DNA from: [Mycobacterium] crassicus
GTDB taxonomy: Bacteria > Actinomycetota > Actinomycetes > Mycobacteriales > Mycobacteriaceae
Reading direction: 5' to 3'
Length of the DNA stretch: 64,000 bases
NCBI RefSeq assembly: GCF_020181615.1
Contig: NZ_CP084029.1
Coordinates: 1,413,043-1,477,042, forward strand
The position numbers and the translations under genes are program-made. The stretch's first letter is position 1; each line of letters opens with the position of its first letter. The notes beneath the pieces are model-generated. The model was not told where the DNA came from and ran no database searches. It saw nothing but the letters and a program-made list of their open reading frames with translations. Positions 18,374-28,128 of the stretch are shown one piece after another.

Positions 18374-19036
18374 TCAGTCGCGGACGGCAGCCAGCAGGCC
18401 GTCGCCCAGCGGAATCAGCGCCGGGGTCAACCGCTCGTCCTCGGCGATCAGCCGGGCCGCCTCGCGTACCGCGACCACTTCGGCGTCGTTGGCCGCGGGA
18501 TCGCCGGCCCGGCCGCCCAGGGCGGCCCGGTGCACCACGACCACGCCGCCGGGACGCAGCAGTCGCACTGCCTCCAGCACGTAACCGGGCTGGTCGATCG
18601 GATCGGCATCGACGAAGACCAGGTCGTAGGACTCGTCGGCGAGACGGGTCAGCACTTCCTGGGCGCGGCCGCTGATGAAGCGGGTTCGGCCCGGGCCGAT
18701 ACCGGCGTCGCCGAACGCCTGCTTGGCGGTGCGCTGGTGTTCGGGCTCGATGTCGATCGTGGTCAGCACGCCGTCCTCGCCCATGCCCGACAACAGCCAC
18801 AGGCCGCTGACACCGGCGCCGGTGCCGACCTCGACCACGGCCTTGCCGCCGCTGAGCTTCGTCAACAGGCTCAGCAGCGCGCCCACCGCGGCGCTGATCG
18901 ACCCGACCCCGATCTCGCCGGCCCGGTCGCGAGCAGCCGCCAGAACCGCGTCCTCCGACATTGAGCCCTCGGCGTGCGACAGCAGGGCGTCGGCCCGACT
19001 GCGCGGCGGCTCTCCTGGAATGTCGTCGCTGGCCAT
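18374..19036 (-). CDS. O-methyltransferase-like SAM-dependent methyltransferase (Rv1220c-like)
   Basis: A 220-residue soluble class I methyltransferase of the catechol/caffeoyl-CoA O-methyltransferase group. It has the glycine-rich SAM site [16 protein letters not shown], the acidic motif [11 protein letters not shown], and the metal/catalytic region [17 protein letters not shown], followed by [15 protein letters not shown]. The substrate is unknown. ATG 19036 (MASDDIPG) is chosen because homologues begin near there; longer in-frame starts up to 19171 would run into the sigE control region. It is divergent from sigE, the arrangement seen in M. tuberculosis. Confidence 0.85.
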   Translation of the reverse strand: MASDDIPGEPPRSRADALLSHAEGSMSEDAVLAAARDRAGEIGVGSISAAVGALLSLLTKLSGGKAVVEVGTGAGVSGLWLLSGMGEDGVLTTIDIEPEHQRTAKQAFGDAGIGPGRTRFISGRAQEVLTRLADESYDLVFVDADPIDQPGYVLEAVRLLRPGGVVVVHRAALGGRAGDPAANDAEVVAVREAARLIAEDERLTPALIPLGDGLLAAVRD

Positions 19037-19228
19037 GTCCGCAGCGTAAAACAAGGCCCGTGAGGCCCGCGCATCGGCGCGCCCGCCCGACACGCCCGAG
19101 GCGCCGCCCGTGTCCGAACCGTTACCTAAACGCATAACCGCAGTGCGTGGCGTATTCGAACACGAGTTCACAGTCGCCGTTCAGTGCCAACACAGAGCCG
19201 GCATACGGCGGTACGCAACGGTAGCGGC

Positions 19229-20011
19229 ATGGAACGAGGTAGGAACCGGCCTCGGAATACGAGGGAACAGTCGGGCGTTGTCCCGAATACTGCGCTGCCG
19301 TTGCCCGACGGCGGCCCTGATGCGGAGGACCTCGCCATAACCACTTTGCTGCCCCCGGTCGCCATGTCGCACCCGGCCACGCACGCGGACCGATACGCGG
19401 ACGTGAATTGGGTTGAGCCGTCTGAGGAGCCGCAGGGGACCGCGGTGTTCGACGCCACCGGCGACGTGGCCGCCATGCCGTCCTGGGACGAGCTGGTTCG
19501 CCAGCACGCAGACCGGGTGTACCGGCTGGCCTATCGGCTCTCCGGCAGTCAGCAGGACGCCGAGGACCTGACCCAGGAGACCTTCATCCGGGTGTTCCGT
19601 TCGGTGCACAACTACCAGCCCGGCACGTTCGAGGGCTGGCTGCACCGCATCACCACGAATCTGTTCCTGGACATGGTCCGCAAGCGTGGGCGCGTCCGGA
19701 TGGAGGCACTGCCCGAGGACTATGACCGGGTCCCGGCCGACGAGCCCGACCCCGAGCAGATCTACCACGACGCCCGCCTCGACCCCGACCTGCAGGCGGC
19801 GCTGGACTCGCTGCCGCCGGAGTTCCGGGCGGCCGTCGTGCTGTGCGACATCGAAGGTCTGTCCTACGAGGAGGTCGGAGCGACCCTCGGGGTGAAGCTG
19901 GGCACCGTGCGCAGCCGCATCCACCGGGGTCGTCAGGCGCTGCGTGACTACCTCGCCACCCGTGCCGGCCAGCGTGACGGATCGGCACTGGGCGGCGTCG
20001 CGGCCGGCTGA
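19229..20011 (+). CDS. sigE: ECF RNA polymerase sigma factor SigE
   Basis: SigE directs the envelope- and surface-stress response. Region 2 ([46 protein letters not shown]) and region 4 ([59 protein letters not shown]) are typical and nearly identical to the M. tuberculosis protein. ATG 19229 gives 260 residues. GTG 19184 would give 275. An in-frame ATG at 19364 ([11 protein letters not shown]) gives 215, the same short form described for M. tuberculosis. The N-terminal 45 residues are poorly conserved. It is followed by its anti-sigma factor rseA and by htrA. Confidence 0.94.
   Translation: MERGRNRPRNTREQSGVVPNTALPLPDGGPDAEDLAITTLLPPVAMSHPATHADRYADVNWVEPSEEPQGTAVFDATGDVAAMPSWDELVRQHADRVYRLAYRLSGSQQDAEDLTQETFIRVFRSVHNYQPGTFEGWLHRITTNLFLDMVRKRGRVRMEALPEDYDRVPADEPDPEQIYHDARLDPDLQAALDSLPPEFRAAVVLCDIEGLSYEEVGATLGVKLGTVRSRIHRGRQALRDYLATRAGQRDGSALGGVAAG
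19254..19279 (+). promoter_or_regulatory. Candidate internal SigH/SigE-type promoter in sigE
   Basis: GGAAT (19254-19258) and GTT (19277-19279) are 18 bases apart, resembling the GGAA-N18-GTT pattern of mycobacterial ECF promoters. It lies after the first start codons and before ATG 19364. A transcript from here could therefore only make the short SigE form. Confidence 0.4.
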
Positions 20012-20051
20012 GCCCCGCCGTTGGGCGGACACCCGCTGGTTTACGCGTCTG

Positions 20052-20067
20052 AGCGCGATGTCGCGCT
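20052..20067 (+). promoter_or_regulatory. Small hairpin between sigE and rseA
   Basis: AGCGCGA (20052-20058) pairs perfectly with TCGCGCT (20061-20067) across a 2-base loop, followed by the T-rich ACATTCTTATT. It could weaken read-through from sigE or belong to a separate rseA promoter in this 137-bp gap. The tight loop makes a strong terminator unlikely. Confidence 0.3.
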
Positions 20068-20148
20068 ACATTCTTATTAGGTCTTTATCGATGTGGGCCA
20101 CGGCGTGTTGGTCATGCGGGTCGACGTGCGTTCGGAGAGGAGTCCGGT

Positions 20149-20544
20149 GTGACGGACCGGGGCGGTGTTTTCCGTCGCGCATTCTCCTGGTTGCCCTCCC
20201 AGTTCGCCTCGCAGAGCGACGCACCGGTCGGCGCCCCGCGCCAGTTCGGTTCCACCGAGCACCTGTGCAGTGAAGCCATTGCCGCCTACGTCGACGGCGA
20301 GCTGCGGATGAACGCTCACCTGCGTGCCGCCCACCACCTGTCGCTGTGTGCCGACTGCGCGGCCGAAGTGGAGTATCAGAGCCGGGCGCGCTCCGCGCTG
20401 CGGGATTCGCACCCGATCCGGATCCCGGCGGCGTTGCTCGGCCTGCTTGCCCAGATTCCGGAGTGTTCTCCCGAGGAGCCGACGACACCGTTGCCGGCCC
20501 GCTTCACCGACGGCAAACCGCAAGATCGCCGCAAACGTCGGTAA
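20149..20544 (+). CDS. rseA: Anti-sigma-E factor with zinc-associated ZAS motif
   Basis: A 131-residue protein that binds SigE and keeps it inactive until stress. The ZAS signature HxxxCxxC is seen as HLSLCADC (about residues 64-71), preceded by CSEAIAAYVDGELRMNAHLRAAHH, which matches the anti-sigma N-terminal fold. There is no transmembrane segment, as for mycobacterial RseA, which is cytoplasmic. The basic tail DGKPQDRRKRR is notable. GTG 20149 is supported by GGAGAGG eight bases upstream. The position directly after sigE and before htrA is the conserved envelope-stress cluster. Confidence 0.92.
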   Translation: MTDRGGVFRRAFSWLPSQFASQSDAPVGAPRQFGSTEHLCSEAIAAYVDGELRMNAHLRAAHHLSLCADCAAEVEYQSRARSALRDSHPIRIPAALLGLLAQIPECSPEEPTTPLPARFTDGKPQDRRKRR

Positions 20545-20650
20545 GGTGGACGCGATGGCGGCGTCGGTGCCCCCGAGGCCCGTTAGGCCCCTTAGCCTGT
20601 GCCTGCGGCGCCCGGAACCCGACCCAGGGGTGGACCCGGAAGAGGAATAG

Positions 20651-22150
<1,500 letters not shown>

Positions 22151-22162
22151 CTGCTCGCGGAG

Positions 22163-22552
22163 ATGTTTGCCAACGTCGGTTGGGGCGAGATGCTGGTCCT
22201 GGTGGTGGTCGGGCTGGTGATCCTGGGCCCTGAGCGGCTGCCCGGCGCGATCCGATGGACCGCGGGCGCGCTGCGTCAGGCCCGTGACTACGTGACCACG
22301 GCGACCGATCAGCTGCGCGACGAGATGGGTCCCGAGTTCGACGATCTGCGCGCGCCGCTGAGCGAGCTGCAGAAGTTGCGCGGGATGACGCCGCGGGCCG
22401 CCCTGACCAAGCATCTGCTCGACGGGGACGATTCACTGTTCACCGCGGTCGGTCAGCTGGCCGAGGATCCGCGCAATGCGGCGCCGGCGCGTGCCGCGGC
22501 TCCCAGGCTGGAACCGGAAGGACCCGCCCCGTTCGACGCCGACGCGACGTAG
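22163..22552 (+). CDS. tatB: Sec-independent translocase subunit TatB
   Basis: TatB works with TatC to receive twin-arginine substrates. The 129-residue protein has an N-terminal membrane helix with the conserved Glu and the hinge ([33 protein letters not shown]). An amphipathic helix and a charged C-terminal tail follow, ending PFDADAT as in other mycobacterial TatB proteins. It starts 12 bp after htrA and is probably cotranscribed with it. M. tuberculosis has several extra genes between tatB and mrp that are absent here. Confidence 0.94.
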   Translation: MFANVGWGEMLVLVVVGLVILGPERLPGAIRWTAGALRQARDYVTTATDQLRDEMGPEFDDLRAPLSELQKLRGMTPRAALTKHLLDGDDSLFTAVGQLAEDPRNAAPARAAAPRLEPEGPAPFDADAT

Positions 22553-22623
22553 CGGCGATCGCGAGAACGGCGTAGCCGGGCGATGCGGGTCGCCGCCGTC
22601 AGCGTAGCCGGGCGCGGGGCTGC

Positions 22624-23778
22624 TCAGCGCTGGGTGTTGCCGGTGTTCAGGCCCAGCGACATCCCGACCAGGCCGCGGCCGCGGGTGGCCAGCTGATCGG
22701 CGATCCGCCGCAGTTCCTTGCCGGCCACCGAATCAGGCGAGAGCACCACGGGAGCCCCGGAGTCGCCGCCGGTCACCATCTCGGTGTCGATCGGCACCTG
22801 GCCGAGCAGCGGCACGTCACGGCCCATCGCCCGGGTCAGCCGCTCGGCAACCCGCTCGCCACCGCCCTCGCCGAACAGGTGCATGGTGGACCCGTCGGGC
22901 ATGGCCAGCCCGGCCATGTTCTCCACCACCCCGACGACCTGCTGGCGGGTCTGCAGGGCGATCGCGCCGGCGCGCTCGGCGACCTCCGCGGCCGCCTGCT
23001 GCGGGGTGGTCACCACTAGAATCTCGGCCGGGGGAACCAGCTGGGCCACCGAGATCGCGATGTCACCGGTCCCCGGCGGCAGATCCAGCAGCAGCACATC
23101 CAGGTCGCCCCAGTAGACGTCGGCGAGGAACTGCTGCAGCGCCCGGTGCAGCATCGGGCCTCGCCACACCACCGGGGTGTTGCCCTTGGTGAACATCGCG
23201 ATGGAGATCACCTTCACGCCGTATCCGATCGGCGGCATGATCATCGAGTCCACCTGCGTCGGCAGCGCGGTGACGCCCATCATTCTCGGCACCGAGTGGC
23301 CGTAGATGTCGGCGTCGAGCACGCCGACCGACAGGCCGCGCTCGGCCAGGGCGACCGCCAGGTTGACGGTCACGCTGGACTTGCCGACCCCACCCTTGCC
23401 CGAGGCGATCGCGTACACCTTGGTCAGCGAACCCGGCTGGGCGAACGGGATGACCGGCTCCTTGGCGTCGCCGCGCAGCTGTTTGCGCAATTCGGCGCGT
23501 TGTTCGTCACTGAACACGTCCAGGCTCACCTTGACCGGACCGGTGCCCGGCACGTCGTTGACCGCGTTGGTCACCATGTTGGTGATCTCCGATTTCATCG
23601 GACAACCGGCGATCGTCAGGTAAATGGTGACGTGCACGCTGTGGTCTTCAGCGATCTCGATGCTCTTGACCATGCCCAGGTCAGTGAGGGGACGCTGGAT
23701 GTCGGGGTCGAGCACGGTGCCCAGCGCCGCGTAGATCGCGTCGTGCAGAGCGGAGGTGTCGTTCTCAGTCTTGGCCAT
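22624..23778 (-). CDS. mrp: Mrp/NBP35-type P-loop ATPase, iron-sulfur carrier family
   Basis: A 384-residue ParA/MinD-like ATPase predicted to help iron-sulfur cluster assembly. An N-terminal MIP18/DUF59 domain (DAIYAALGTVLDPDIQRPLTDLGMV...TIAGCPMKSEI) is followed by the deviant Walker A SGKGGVGKSS, VGVLDADIYGHSVP, and the switch LLLDLPPGTGD. The CxxC pair that bridges the cluster in many Mrp proteins is missing. The region reads VENMAGLAMPDGSTMHLFG with no cysteines, which from memory is also true of M. tuberculosis Mrp. ATG 23778 is 8 bases after a TAGACT box, suggesting a leaderless mRNA. Confidence 0.92.
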   Translation of the reverse strand: MAKTENDTSALHDAIYAALGTVLDPDIQRPLTDLGMVKSIEIAEDHSVHVTIYLTIAGCPMKSEITNMVTNAVNDVPGTGPVKVSLDVFSDEQRAELRKQLRGDAKEPVIPFAQPGSLTKVYAIASGKGGVGKSSVTVNLAVALAERGLSVGVLDADIYGHSVPRMMGVTALPTQVDSMIMPPIGYGVKVISIAMFTKGNTPVVWRGPMLHRALQQFLADVYWGDLDVLLLDLPPGTGDIAISVAQLVPPAEILVVTTPQQAAAEVAERAGAIALQTRQQVVGVVENMAGLAMPDGSTMHLFGEGGGERVAERLTRAMGRDVPLLGQVPIDTEMVTGGDSGAPVVLSPDSVAGKELRRIADQLATRGRGLVGMSLGLNTGNTQR

Positions 23779-23786
23779 CGCTGATG

Positions 23787-23792
23787 AGTCTA
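23787..23792 (-). promoter_or_regulatory. -10 box of mrp, leaderless
   Basis: TAGACT on the minus strand, 8 bases before ATG 23778, in the 49-bp gap between mrp and the upstream transglycosylase gene. This gives mrp its own promoter. Confidence 0.45.
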
Positions 23793-23827
23793 GGCCAGTG
23801 CGCGCCAGCCCCCGATTGTGATATTGG

Positions 23828-25135
23828 TCAAGCGGGCGGGCCGGCCTGTGGGCCGTTCTGGGGGCTGTCGCCCGGCGCCGGTGCAGGGGCTTGGGCCGGT
23901 GGCGGCGGCGGCTCCTCCGGGGCTGCGGCAGCCGCCGGCGTCGGTGCGGTCGGGGCCGGCGGCGCCTCCGGCGGAGCGAACGGGTCCACGGGGTCGGGGT
24001 GCAGCGGTGCCTGCGGCTGCGGCCCCGGCCCGGTCTGTGGCTCCAGGCAGATCATTCGGCAGGTCAGCGTCGGGCGCGCCGGTTGAGCGGGGGTCGCCCA
24101 GGGCGGTTGCCAGGGCATGTTCGTCTGCTGGAAGTCCGCGGTGGAGCCGCCGAGGTCGATCAGTGCCGCGCCGCCCGTCGGATCGATCGGGGAGAGCCCG
24201 TGCATGTTCAGCGGCGATCCCGGTCCGAGGCCCTCGGGGTGTTCCAGGTGCATGTCCCCGATCGGAGGTGCCGGGCCGATGATCGGCGGCAGATCCACCG
24301 GCGCCACCCCGGTGGCGTAGGCCGCCGCCCAGCCCATGACGTTCTCCGCGTAGGCCATCGAGTTGTTGTAGCGCAGGATCGCGGTCAGGACGTGCGAATG
24401 CTCCCGCAGGTTGAGCCCGCCGCTGCACAGGTACCGGGCCGCGGCCAGCGTCGCGTCGTAGAGGTTCTGCGGGTCCGCCTTCCCGTCGCCGTCGCCGTCG
24501 GCGGCGTATCGCGACCAGGTTCCGGGCAGAAACTGCATCGGTCCCATGGCGCGCGCGTAGACGACCCGCCCGGGAGCACTGCTGGCCACGATGACTTCGT
24601 TTCCCGGCAGGGAACCGTCCAGCGACGGCCCGTAGATCGGCTGCAGCGCGGTCCCGCGCGTGTCGGTGGCTCCGCCGTTGGCGTGTCCGGATTCGATGCG
24701 ACCGATCCCGGCCAACAGATTCCAGCTGATCCCGCATTCCGGGGTCGCGACCGACATCTGATGTTCGGCATTGCGATAGGCCGCCAGTGCGGTCTTGGGG
24801 ATGCCCAGCGTGCCCGGCGCGTAGACGACCGCCGCCGGCTGCACCGACAGCGCCCCGGCCGCCACATGCAGGTTTGGCTGTGGGCGGGGTACCGCGACGA
24901 CGGACGGACCCGACGAGCGGCCCGAGGTGCTCACCGCGGCCGCCAGGGGGGTCACCGCCGCGGTGCGCAGCGGTAGCGGGGCCGACGAGGATCGGGGCGT
25001 AGCGCCCACAGCGCCGGCGAACACCAGTGGGGTGATGAAGGCCAGGCCGAACGCGGGCCGCAGCGCCGCGCGGGCCGTCCGGCGCCATTTGGCCGCGCGG
25101 GACAGGTGCCCTTCTGCGCCGCCCCCTGTTGGCAC
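23828..25135 (-). CDS. Secreted lytic murein transglycosylase (Rv1230c-like)
   Basis: A 435-residue exported peptidoglycan-cleaving enzyme. A hydrophobic segment (residues about 27-46, PAFGLAFITPLVFAGAVGAT) serves as signal or anchor. A Pro/Ala linker leads to the MltB-type SLT domain (about 105-275). The catalytic Glu148 lies in AGIGRIESGHANGG. GPMQFLPGTWSRYAADGDGDGKADPQN and the substrate-site LYDATLAAARYLC also match. The last 150 residues are low-complexity Pro/Ala. GTG 25135 is the likely start. The promoter region has a CRP-like palindrome, fitting nutrient-linked cell-wall control. Confidence 0.87.
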   Translation of the reverse strand: MPTGGGAEGHLSRAAKWRRTARAALRPAFGLAFITPLVFAGAVGATPRSSSAPLPLRTAAVTPLAAAVSTSGRSSGPSVVAVPRPQPNLHVAAGALSVQPAAVVYAPGTLGIPKTALAAYRNAEHQMSVATPECGISWNLLAGIGRIESGHANGGATDTRGTALQPIYGPSLDGSLPGNEVIVASSAPGRVVYARAMGPMQFLPGTWSRYAADGDGDGKADPQNLYDATLAAARYLCSGGLNLREHSHVLTAILRYNNSMAYAENVMGWAAAYATGVAPVDLPPIIGPAPPIGDMHLEHPEGLGPGSPLNMHGLSPIDPTGGAALIDLGGSTADFQQTNMPWQPPWATPAQPARPTLTCRMICLEPQTGPGPQPQAPLHPDPVDPFAPPEAPPAPTAPTPAAAAAPEEPPPPPAQAPAPAPGDSPQNGPQAGPPA

Positions 25136-25179
25136 TCGTCCGTCCCTTGTCCGCTGTGGTGAAACCCTCCAGGGGCTCC

Positions 25180-25197
25180 GTGAACTAGGTCACCATA
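25180..25197 (-). promoter_or_regulatory. Promoter of the transglycosylase gene with CRP-like site
   Basis: GTGAACTAGGTCAC (25180-25193) has the GTGA-N6-TCAC form of mycobacterial CRP (Rv3676) sites. It overlaps the minus-strand -10 candidate TATGGT (25192-25197). Binding here would repress. The leader to GTG 25135 would be about 50 bases. Mycobacterial CRP is known to regulate rpfA, another muralytic gene, but the site here is only predicted. Confidence 0.4.
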
Positions 25198-25242
25198 CCC
25201 AACACCGGTACCGCCGGAGACGGTATCGGGGCCACTACGCGG

Positions 25243-25773
25243 TCAGATCGGCCTGCCGGAATGCCGCGGTGCGGGCACCTCGGCCGGCAGTTCCGGTTCG
25301 GGTCGCAGCGCTTCGAGTAGTTCGCGGACGCGTTCGAGTTCGTGGTGCAGGTAGTCGCGAGTGGGAACCTCGCCCAACGCCAAGCGCAGCGATGCGAGCT
25401 CGCGGGCCAGGTACTCGGTGTCGGCCTTGGTCTGGGCCGCCCGCCGTCGGTCCTCGTCCAGGCTGACCCGGTCGCGGTTCTCCTGCCGGTTCTGGGCCAG
25501 CAGGATCAGCGGCGCAGCGTAAGCGGCCTGGGTGGAGAAGGCCAGGTTGAGCAGGATGAACGGGTAGGGGTCCCAGCGGAATCGGACCGCGTAGACGTTC
25601 AGCAGAATCCAGCCGACCACCAGTAGGGTCTGGATGGCCAGGTAGCGGCCGGTGCCGAAGAAGCGCGCCACCCCCTCGGTGAACCGGCCGAGGGCGTCGG
25701 GGTCCATCCGCAGACCCGGCAGGCGTGAGGTGCGGGGCGTGGAGAGCCACTGCGATCCCGAACGGTCGGTCAC
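25243..25773 (-). CDS. DUF1003 inner-membrane protein (Rv1231c-like)
   Basis: A 176-residue protein with two adjacent membrane helices (about residues 46-62 LAIQTLLVVGWILLNVY and 72-92 FILLNLAFSTQAAYAAPLILL). The DUF1003 motif WDPYPFILLNLAFSTQAAYAAPLILLAQNRQ ends the second helix. A charged coiled-coil tail (DEDRRRAAQTKADTEYLARELASLRLALGE...ELERVRELLEAL) follows. GTG 25773 overlaps the upstream MgtE-like gene by four bases, so the two are cotranscribed. Function is unknown. Pairing with a magnesium-sensor-type protein suggests an ion-homeostasis role, as inference only. Confidence 0.85.
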   Translation of the reverse strand: MTDRSGSQWLSTPRTSRLPGLRMDPDALGRFTEGVARFFGTGRYLAIQTLLVVGWILLNVYAVRFRWDPYPFILLNLAFSTQAAYAAPLILLAQNRQENRDRVSLDEDRRRAAQTKADTEYLARELASLRLALGEVPTRDYLHHELERVRELLEALRPEPELPAEVPAPRHSGRPI

Positions 25774-27068
25774 GACGGCCTCCCGGCAAGTTTCGGTCCC
25801 AGGTCGGGTTCGGGGGTTTCACGCCAGTCACGCGGTAGCAGGTGATCCAGCACATCGTCGACGGTCACCGCGCCCAGCAGGTGATTCTGCTCGTCGAGCA
25901 CTGGTCCGCAGACCAGATTGTAGGCGGCGAAGTAGCGGGCCAACTCGGCCAATGAGACCGCCGGGTTCAACGCCGGCAGATCGGAGTCGACGATTCCGCC
26001 GATGAGGTCGGCGGGCGGCTCGCGCAGCAGTCGCTGCAGCGGCACACAGCCCAGGTAGCGGCCCGTCGGGGTGGCCGTGGGGGCCCTGGTCACGAACACC
26101 AGCGACGACAGCGCCGGGGTGAGGTCGGGGTCGCGCACCCGGGCCAGCGCCTCGGCGACCGACGTGTCGGCGGTCAGCACCACCGGATTGGAGGTCATCA
26201 GACCACCCGCGGTGTCCGGAGAGTGCTCCAGCAGCCGGCGCACCGGATCGGAATCGTCGGGGTCCATCCGGGTCAGCAGCAGCTCGGCGTCATGTGGGTT
26301 CATCGTGCCCAGCAGGTCGGCGGCGTCGTCGGGATCCATCTCCTCGAGCACGTCGGCGGCGCGTTCGGTGCCCAACTGGCCCAGCATGGTGGCCTGACTG
26401 TCCTCCGGCAGCTCTTGGAGAATGTCGGCCAGTCGCCCGTTGTCCAGCGCGCTGATCACTTCGTAACGCCGCTTGGAAGGCAGCTCACGGATGGCGTCGG
26501 CGACCTCGATCGGCCGCCACCCCTCGAACTGCTGCAGCAACTGGGCCACACCCTGTCCGGGCATGGCCAGCGCCGACGGGGTCAGCCCCTGCACGTTGTG
26601 CCAGTCCACGGTGTACACCGCGGCGCGCCGGCCCAGCCGCCGGGAGTGGCGCACCGCGATCCGCGTCACCAGCCAGTCGCGGGTGCGGCTCTGCTCGATG
26701 GCCAGGTCGGTGATCGCCACGTCGACACCGGCCAGCTCCGGCAGCTCGGGGTCGTTGACCTGAACCTTGGTGTCCAGCACCTGGCCCAGTACCAGCACTT
26801 CGCCGGGCCGCTGGTCGAAGCGGCGCAGCGACACGGTCCCGGTGTTGAGCGTGACCGCGTGCGGCTCGATCGCCGAGACACGCAGTATCGGCACGAAAAT
26901 TCTTCTGCGCGTGGGTAATTCGACCACCAGTCCGAGGACGCGCGGCTGTTGGCGCACGATACTGAGACTGATCACGACGTCGCGGACCCGACCTACGGAT
27001 TCGCCGAACGAGCCCAGGACCAACATGCGTGCCAGCCGCGCAGCGTAAACCCTGTTGCTCGACGCCAT
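25770..27068 (-). CDS. MgtE N-terminal and CBS domain protein without transport domain (Rv1232c-like)
   Basis: A 432-residue cytoplasmic protein. A PRC-barrel-like N-terminus (SFGESVGRVRDVVISL, then two more such strands) precedes an MgtE-N domain of helical repeats (ALDNGRLADILQELPEDSQATMLGQLGTERAADVLEEMDPDDAADLLGTM). A CBS pair follows (LMTSNPVVLTADTSVAEALARVRD and LVCGPVLDEQNHLLGAVTVDDVLDHLLP). The membrane domain of true MgtE channels is missing, so this is a soluble Mg- or nucleotide-sensing protein. ATG 27068 is fixed by a TACCCT box 7 bases upstream. It is the first gene of a pair with the DUF1003 protein. Confidence 0.85.
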   Translation of the reverse strand: MASSNRVYAARLARMLVLGSFGESVGRVRDVVISLSIVRQQPRVLGLVVELPTRRRIFVPILRVSAIEPHAVTLNTGTVSLRRFDQRPGEVLVLGQVLDTKVQVNDPELPELAGVDVAITDLAIEQSRTRDWLVTRIAVRHSRRLGRRAAVYTVDWHNVQGLTPSALAMPGQGVAQLLQQFEGWRPIEVADAIRELPSKRRYEVISALDNGRLADILQELPEDSQATMLGQLGTERAADVLEEMDPDDAADLLGTMNPHDAELLLTRMDPDDSDPVRRLLEHSPDTAGGLMTSNPVVLTADTSVAEALARVRDPDLTPALSSLVFVTRAPTATPTGRYLGCVPLQRLLREPPADLIGGIVDSDLPALNPAVSLAELARYFAAYNLVCGPVLDEQNHLLGAVTVDDVLDHLLPRDWRETPEPDLGPKLAGRPS

Positions 27069-27075
27069 GGTTGAA

Positions 27076-27085
27076 AGGGTAGGAG
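27076..27085. promoter_or_regulatory. Overlapping divergent -10 boxes in a 24-bp intergenic region
   Basis: TACCCT on the minus strand (27076-27081) is 7 bases before ATG 27068. TAGGAG on the plus strand (27080-27085) is 7 bases before GTG 27093. The two boxes share bases, so polymerase can occupy only one promoter at a time. Each -35 region would lie in the opposite gene. The plus-strand box lacks the final T. Confidence 0.45.
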
Positions 27086-27092
27086 TGTTTAG

Positions 27093-28058
27093 GTGACCAA
27101 CGCATATCGCCCCCGCCGGACCTGCCTGTCGGTGCCCGGCAGCAGTCAGAAGATGATCGACAAAGCCAAGGGTCTTCCCGCCGACGAGATCTTCCTCGAT
27201 CTGGAGGACGCCGTTGCCCCGGCCGCGAAAGAACAGGCGCGGGCCCGGGTGGCCGAAGCACTGGCGGCACCGGGCTGGACCGCGCCGCTGCTGGGTGTCC
27301 GGGTCAACGACTGGACCACCCCGTGGACTCATGCGGACCTGATCGAGGTGGTCTCGGCGGTCGGCGCCGCCGGTACCCGACTCGACGTCGTGGTGCTGCC
27401 CAAGGTGTCCGACGCATCCCACGTGCAGGCGCTCGATCTGCTGCTCACCCAGCTGGAGACCGTCAACGGCCTGCCGGTCGGCCAGATCGGTATCGACGCC
27501 CAGATCGAGGACGCCCGCGGGCTGACCAACATCAACGCGATCGCCGCCGCCCCGCGGGTGCAGGCGCTGGTGCTCGGCCCTGCCGACCTGATGGCCAGCC
27601 TCAACACCCGCACGCTGGAGGTCGGTGAGCAGCCCGAGGGCTACACCGAGGGCGACGCCTACCACCACGTGCTGATGACGATCCTGGTCGCCGCGCGCGC
27701 CCACGGGATCGCCGCCGTCGACGGCCCCTACCTGAAGGTTCGTGACGTCGAGGCGTTCCGCAGGGTTGCCGGTCGCTCCGCGGCGCTGGGCTACGACGGC
27801 AAGTGGGTGCTGCACCCCGACCAGATCGCGGCGGGCAACGAGATCTTCAGCCCGCGACAGGCCGAGTACGACCACGCCGAGCTGATCCTGGAGGCCTACG
27901 CGTGGCATACCTCGCAGGCCGGCGGGGCTCGCGGCGCGGTGATGCTCGGCGACGAGATGCTCGACGAGGCCAGCCGCAAGATGGCGCTGGTGGTGTCCGG
28001 CAAGGGCCGGGCGGCCGGGATGCGCCGGGAGGCGCCGCCGTTCGTGCCACCGGCTTAG
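27093..28058 (+). CDS. HpcH/HpaI aldolase family, malyl-CoA lyase or CitE-like
   Basis: A 321-residue TIM-barrel lyase, probably acting on a CoA thioester such as L-malyl-CoA or beta-methylmalyl-CoA. Family motifs are RRTCLSVPGSSQKMIDKA at the start, the metal-binding FLDLEDAVAP (Glu), VRVNDWTT, IDAQIEDARGLTNI (Glu/Asp), and VLGPADLMASL. The C-terminal GYDGKWVLHPDQIAAGNEIFSP matches malyl-CoA lyases better than short CitE proteins. GTG 27093 is the only suitable start. It lies 24 bp from the divergent MgtE-like gene. M. tuberculosis has no such gene at this place. Substrate specificity is not decided by sequence. Confidence 0.8.
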   Translation: MTNAYRPRRTCLSVPGSSQKMIDKAKGLPADEIFLDLEDAVAPAAKEQARARVAEALAAPGWTAPLLGVRVNDWTTPWTHADLIEVVSAVGAAGTRLDVVVLPKVSDASHVQALDLLLTQLETVNGLPVGQIGIDAQIEDARGLTNINAIAAAPRVQALVLGPADLMASLNTRTLEVGEQPEGYTEGDAYHHVLMTILVAARAHGIAAVDGPYLKVRDVEAFRRVAGRSAALGYDGKWVLHPDQIAAGNEIFSPRQAEYDHAELILEAYAWHTSQAGGARGAVMLGDEMLDEASRKMALVVSGKGRAAGMRREAPPFVPPA

Positions 28059-28128
28059 CGACGAGCGTAAGCACGGCGAGTCGGGCACGGCGGGTCGCTG
28101 CGTCGGCCTGACGCCGCCCGCGCCGGGG

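Noticed and set aside
25136..25200. Possible c-di-AMP (ydaO-type) riboswitch upstream of the transglycosylase
   Set aside because: Such riboswitches precede some actinobacterial muralytic genes, but the leader is only about 50 bases and lacks the conserved core.
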